From an uncultured Eubacteriales bacterium (GTDB lineage: Bacteria; Bacillota; Clostridia; Oscillospirales; Acutalibacteraceae): a stretch of 7,342 nt of DNA. Positions 5,626 through 7,342 of this stretch are shown here, piece after piece. The notes below the pieces were generated by a model. That model was not told the DNA's origin. It was given only the letters and a program-made list of their open reading frames with translations, and ran no database searches. Both the position numbers and the translations under genes were made by a program. Where the stretch lies: contig CAKTTT010000119.1 in the NCBI GenBank assembly GCA_934615635.1, positions 1 to 7,342 of the forward strand, in the 5' to 3' direction. How positions within the stretch are numbered: position 1 is the stretch's first letter; each line of letters opens with the position of its first letter.

Positions 5626-6897
5626 ATGGCGGCACCTTTGGCGGATCGGATGCGTCCGGAGACACTGGAGGATATTGTGGGCCAGAAGCATTTGCTGGCG
5701 CCCGGGAAAGCCCTGCGCAATATCATCGAATCCGGCCGGATCCCCAATCTGATTTTTTACGGTCCGTCGGGGGTGGGGAAGACCACCCTGGCGAGCATTA
5801 TCGCCCGCCGGACGGATATGCGGCTCCATAAGCTCAACGGTACCACCGCTTCCACCGCCGATATCAAGGCGGTGGTGGAGGAGGTGGATACGCTGGCCGG
5901 CGTGGGCGGCATCCTGCTGTATCTGGATGAGATCCAATATTTCAATAAAAAGCAGCAGCAGACCCTGCTGGAGCATATCGAGAACGGCAACATTACCCTG
6001 ATCGCCTCCACAACGGAGAATCCGTATTTTTATGTGTACGGTGCCATCCTCAGCCGGTCCACGGTTTTCGAATTCAAAGCGGTGGAACGGGAGGAGGTGG
6101 AACGGGCGGTGGAGCGGGCTTTCCGGTTTCTGGAGGCGGAGCAGGGAAGCCCCATCGCGACGGAGCCGGAGGTGGCGGCCCATATCGCTTCCGCCTGCGG
6201 CGGCGACGTGCGCAAGGCGATCAATGCGGTGGAGCTGTGCGTGCTGGCCACGCCGCCGGATGCGCAGTCCGTCCGTACGGTGACGCTGGACACGGCCAGG
6301 CAGCTCGCCCAGCGCAGCGCTCTGCGGTACGACCGGGAGGGAGACGAGCATTACGACATCATCTCCGCCTATCAGAAATCCATGCGGGGCTCCGATCCGG
6401 ACGCGGCGATTCATTATCTGGCCCGGCTGCTGGAGGCGGGAGATCTGCCCTCCGCTTGCCGCCGCCTGATGGTCTGCGCTTGCGAGGATGTGGGGCTGGC
6501 CTATCCGATGATTATCCCGATTGTGAAGGCGGCGGTGGATGCCGCTATGCAGGTGGGGCTTCCGGAGGCCTGCCTGCCTCTGGCCGACGCGGTGGTGCTG
6601 GTGGCCACCGCCCCCAAGTCCAATTCCGCCCATAACGCCGTGCTGGCGGCCATGGAGGATGTCCGGCAGGGGCGGTCCGGTCCGATCCCCCGCCAACTGC
6701 AAAACAAGCACTTCGACGGCGAGGACAGTCAGCGCAAGGGGCAGTTTTACCTTTATCCCCACGATTTTCCGGATCACTGGACGCAACAGCAGTATCTGCC
6801 GGATATCCTCAAGGATACGGTTTACTATATTCCCGGCGACAATAAGAATGAACAGGCGTTTGCGGCATACTGGAACAAAATCAAGCACAGGAGCTGA
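5626..6897 (+). CDS. rarA: Replication-associated recombination protein A (RarA/MgsA AAA+ ATPase)
   Basis: RarA is a clamp-loader-like AAA+ ATPase related to yeast Mgs1 and human WRNIP1. It acts at stalled replication forks and single-strand/duplex junctions, and family members interact with SSB. The 423-residue product is full length. Visible: PLADRMRPETLEDIVGQKHL at the N-terminus; Walker A GPSGVGKTT (46-54, Lys52); Walker B LYLDE with Asp101-Glu102, followed by the family-typical IQYFNKKQQQTLLEHIE; sensor 1 IASTTENP (126-133); arginine finger in ILSRS (Arg144); sensor 2 GGDVRKAIN; and the C-terminal tetramerisation region containing CACEDVGLAYP, PKSNSAHNA and DFPDHWTQQQYLPD. ATG 5626 follows AAGGGAGG (5608-5615) by ten bases. 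It lies 27 bp after glyA and 29 bp before the putP-like gene with no terminator between, so the three genes are probably co-transcribed. Nothing essential is missing. Confidence 0.96.
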   Translation: MAAPLADRMRPETLEDIVGQKHLLAPGKALRNIIESGRIPNLIFYGPSGVGKTTLASIIARRTDMRLHKLNGTTASTADIKAVVEEVDTLAGVGGILLYLDEIQYFNKKQQQTLLEHIENGNITLIASTTENPYFYVYGAILSRSTVFEFKAVEREEVERAVERAFRFLEAEQGSPIATEPEVAAHIASACGGDVRKAINAVELCVLATPPDAQSVRTVTLDTARQLAQRSALRYDREGDEHYDIISAYQKSMRGSDPDAAIHYLARLLEAGDLPSACRRLMVCACEDVGLAYPMIIPIVKAAVDAAMQVGLPEACLPLADAVVLVATAPKSNSAHNAVLAAMEDVRQGRSGPIPRQLQNKHFDGEDSQRKGQFYLYPHDFPDHWTQQQYLPDILKDTVYYIPGDNKNEQAFAAYWNKIKHRS

Positions 6898-6904
6898 CCT
6901 GTGC
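6885..6904 (+). other. Hairpin spanning the rarA stop codon
   Basis: A perfect 7-bp inverted repeat, GCACAGG (6885-6891) and CCTGTGC (6898-6904), encloses the six-base loop AGCTGA, whose last three bases are the rarA stop codon. No U-tract follows, so it is not an intrinsic terminator. It ends eight bases before the putP Shine-Dalgarno run and could influence translation or mRNA stability at the junction. That role is inference; a stem of this length can also arise by chance. Confidence 0.45.
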
Positions 6905-6926
6905 CGGAGTTTGAGGAGGAGGAACC

Positions 6927-7342
6927 ATGACAAAGGAACAGATCTGTATTCTCATTGCCATGGCGGTGTACATGATCGCCGTGGTGGTCATCGGCGTGAT
7001 CTGCGCCAGGCGCAACCGCACGGCGGACGATTTCTATCTGGGCGGGCGGAAGCTGGGCCCGCTTGTGACGGCTATGAGCGCCGAGGCATCGGATATGAGC
7101 AGCTGGCTGCTGATGGGGCTGCCCGGCCTGGCGTATCTGACGGGTATATCCGACGCGGGCTGGACGGCCATCGGCCTGGCAGTGGGTACATATGTCAACT
7201 GGTTGGTGGTTTCCAAGCGGCTGCGCCGCTATACGGTGGTGGCCAAAAATTCCATCACCTTGCCGGATTTCTTTTCCAACCGGTACGGCGATAAATACCG
7301 GATCCTGATGTGCGTGTCCGCGCTGGTGATCCTGGTCTTCTT
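6927..7342 (+). CDS. putP: Sodium/proline symporter (SSS family), 3' end beyond the window
   Basis: This is an inner-membrane Na+-coupled solute transporter, most likely for proline uptake. The first 138 residues are visible and run off the window in frame. The initial hydrophobic segment (about residues 5-26) is transmembrane helix 1. Then come DDFYLGGRKLGPLVTAMSAEASDMSSWLLMGLPG and GWTAIGLAVGTYVNW, which align closely with E. coli PutP from memory. Asp56 in the ASDMS motif corresponds to the Na+-binding Asp55 of E. coli PutP. TLPDFFSNRYGDKYRIL and a further hydrophobic stretch (ALVILVFF) follow as expected. A strong GAGGAGGAGG (6913-6922) precedes ATG 6927. It is probably the third gene of the glyA-rarA operon. 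Substrate specificity among SSS transporters is hard to read from the N-terminus alone, but the PutP-specific match is good. Confidence 0.9.
   Translation, partial: MTKEQICILIAMAVYMIAVVVIGVICARRNRTADDFYLGGRKLGPLVTAMSAEASDMSSWLLMGLPGLAYLTGISDAGWTAIGLAVGTYVNWLVVSKRLRRYTVVAKNSITLPDFFSNRYGDKYRILMCVSALVILVF

Noticed and set aside
3922..6933. A 1003-codon open frame on the minus strand, antisense to the glycosylase 3' end, glyA and rarA
   Set aside because: It starts at TTG, has no ribosome binding site that I can see, and encodes a low-complexity His/Gly/Arg/Gln-rich product with no recognisable domain. It stays open only because glyA and rarA share a codon phase and avoid TTA, CTA and TCA.
1..7342. 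A novel defence system, mobile element or biosynthetic cluster
   Set aside because: Every substantial gene belongs to a known family, all but one of them conserved housekeeping or repair functions. No integrase, transposase, inverted terminal repeats, att-like duplications or regularly spaced repeats were seen.

Overview
This window looks like ordinary chromosome from a GC-rich member of the Bacillota, most likely class Clostridia (perhaps an Oscillospirales-like gut lineage). That placement is inference. It rests on strong purine-rich Shine-Dalgarno sites (GGGGAGGG, AAGGGAGG, GAGGAGGAGG), a type 2 (eukaryote-like) isoleucyl-tRNA synthetase, a CmpB-family small membrane protein, and Bacillota-style GlyA, RarA and PutP sequences. 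I see no prophage, transposon, CRISPR array, toxin-antitoxin pair or tRNA/rRNA gene.

Layout. Positions 1-2357 (+) hold the 3' three quarters of ileS, closed by a very strong intrinsic terminator at 2371-2420. Positions 2555-2995 (+) encode a 146-residue multi-pass membrane protein of the CmpB / 'putative ABC-transporter type IV' family, whose function is unknown. It meets nth (endonuclease III, minus strand, 2982-3623) tail to tail with a 14-bp overlap. nth diverges from a hypoxanthine-DNA glycosylase gene (family 6 of the uracil-DNA glycosylase superfamily, 3728-4234, +). The 104-bp gap between them carries two well-formed divergent promoters whose -10 boxes overlap by two bases. A separate promoter with an extended -10 (4284-4313) then drives glyA (4348-5598). 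glyA is followed at short spacing by rarA (5626-6897) and the start of a putP-type Na+/proline symporter gene (6927 to the window end), probably as one operon.

How the genes fit together. The centre of the window is a small genome-maintenance neighbourhood. Nth removes oxidised pyrimidines, the HDG-type enzyme removes deaminated adenine (hypoxanthine), and RarA acts at stalled replication forks. GlyA supplies glycine and one-carbon units for purine and thymidylate synthesis, and PutP imports proline. The sequence does not show a functional link between the repair genes and glyA/putP.

I looked for an undescribed system and did not find a convincing one. The best leads are the interlocked divergent promoters of the two glycosylase genes, the orphan CmpB-family membrane protein, and a hairpin that spans the rarA stop codon just ahead of the putP ribosome binding site. 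Several long antisense reading frames, one of about 1000 codons, are by-products of codon bias and are not annotated as genes.
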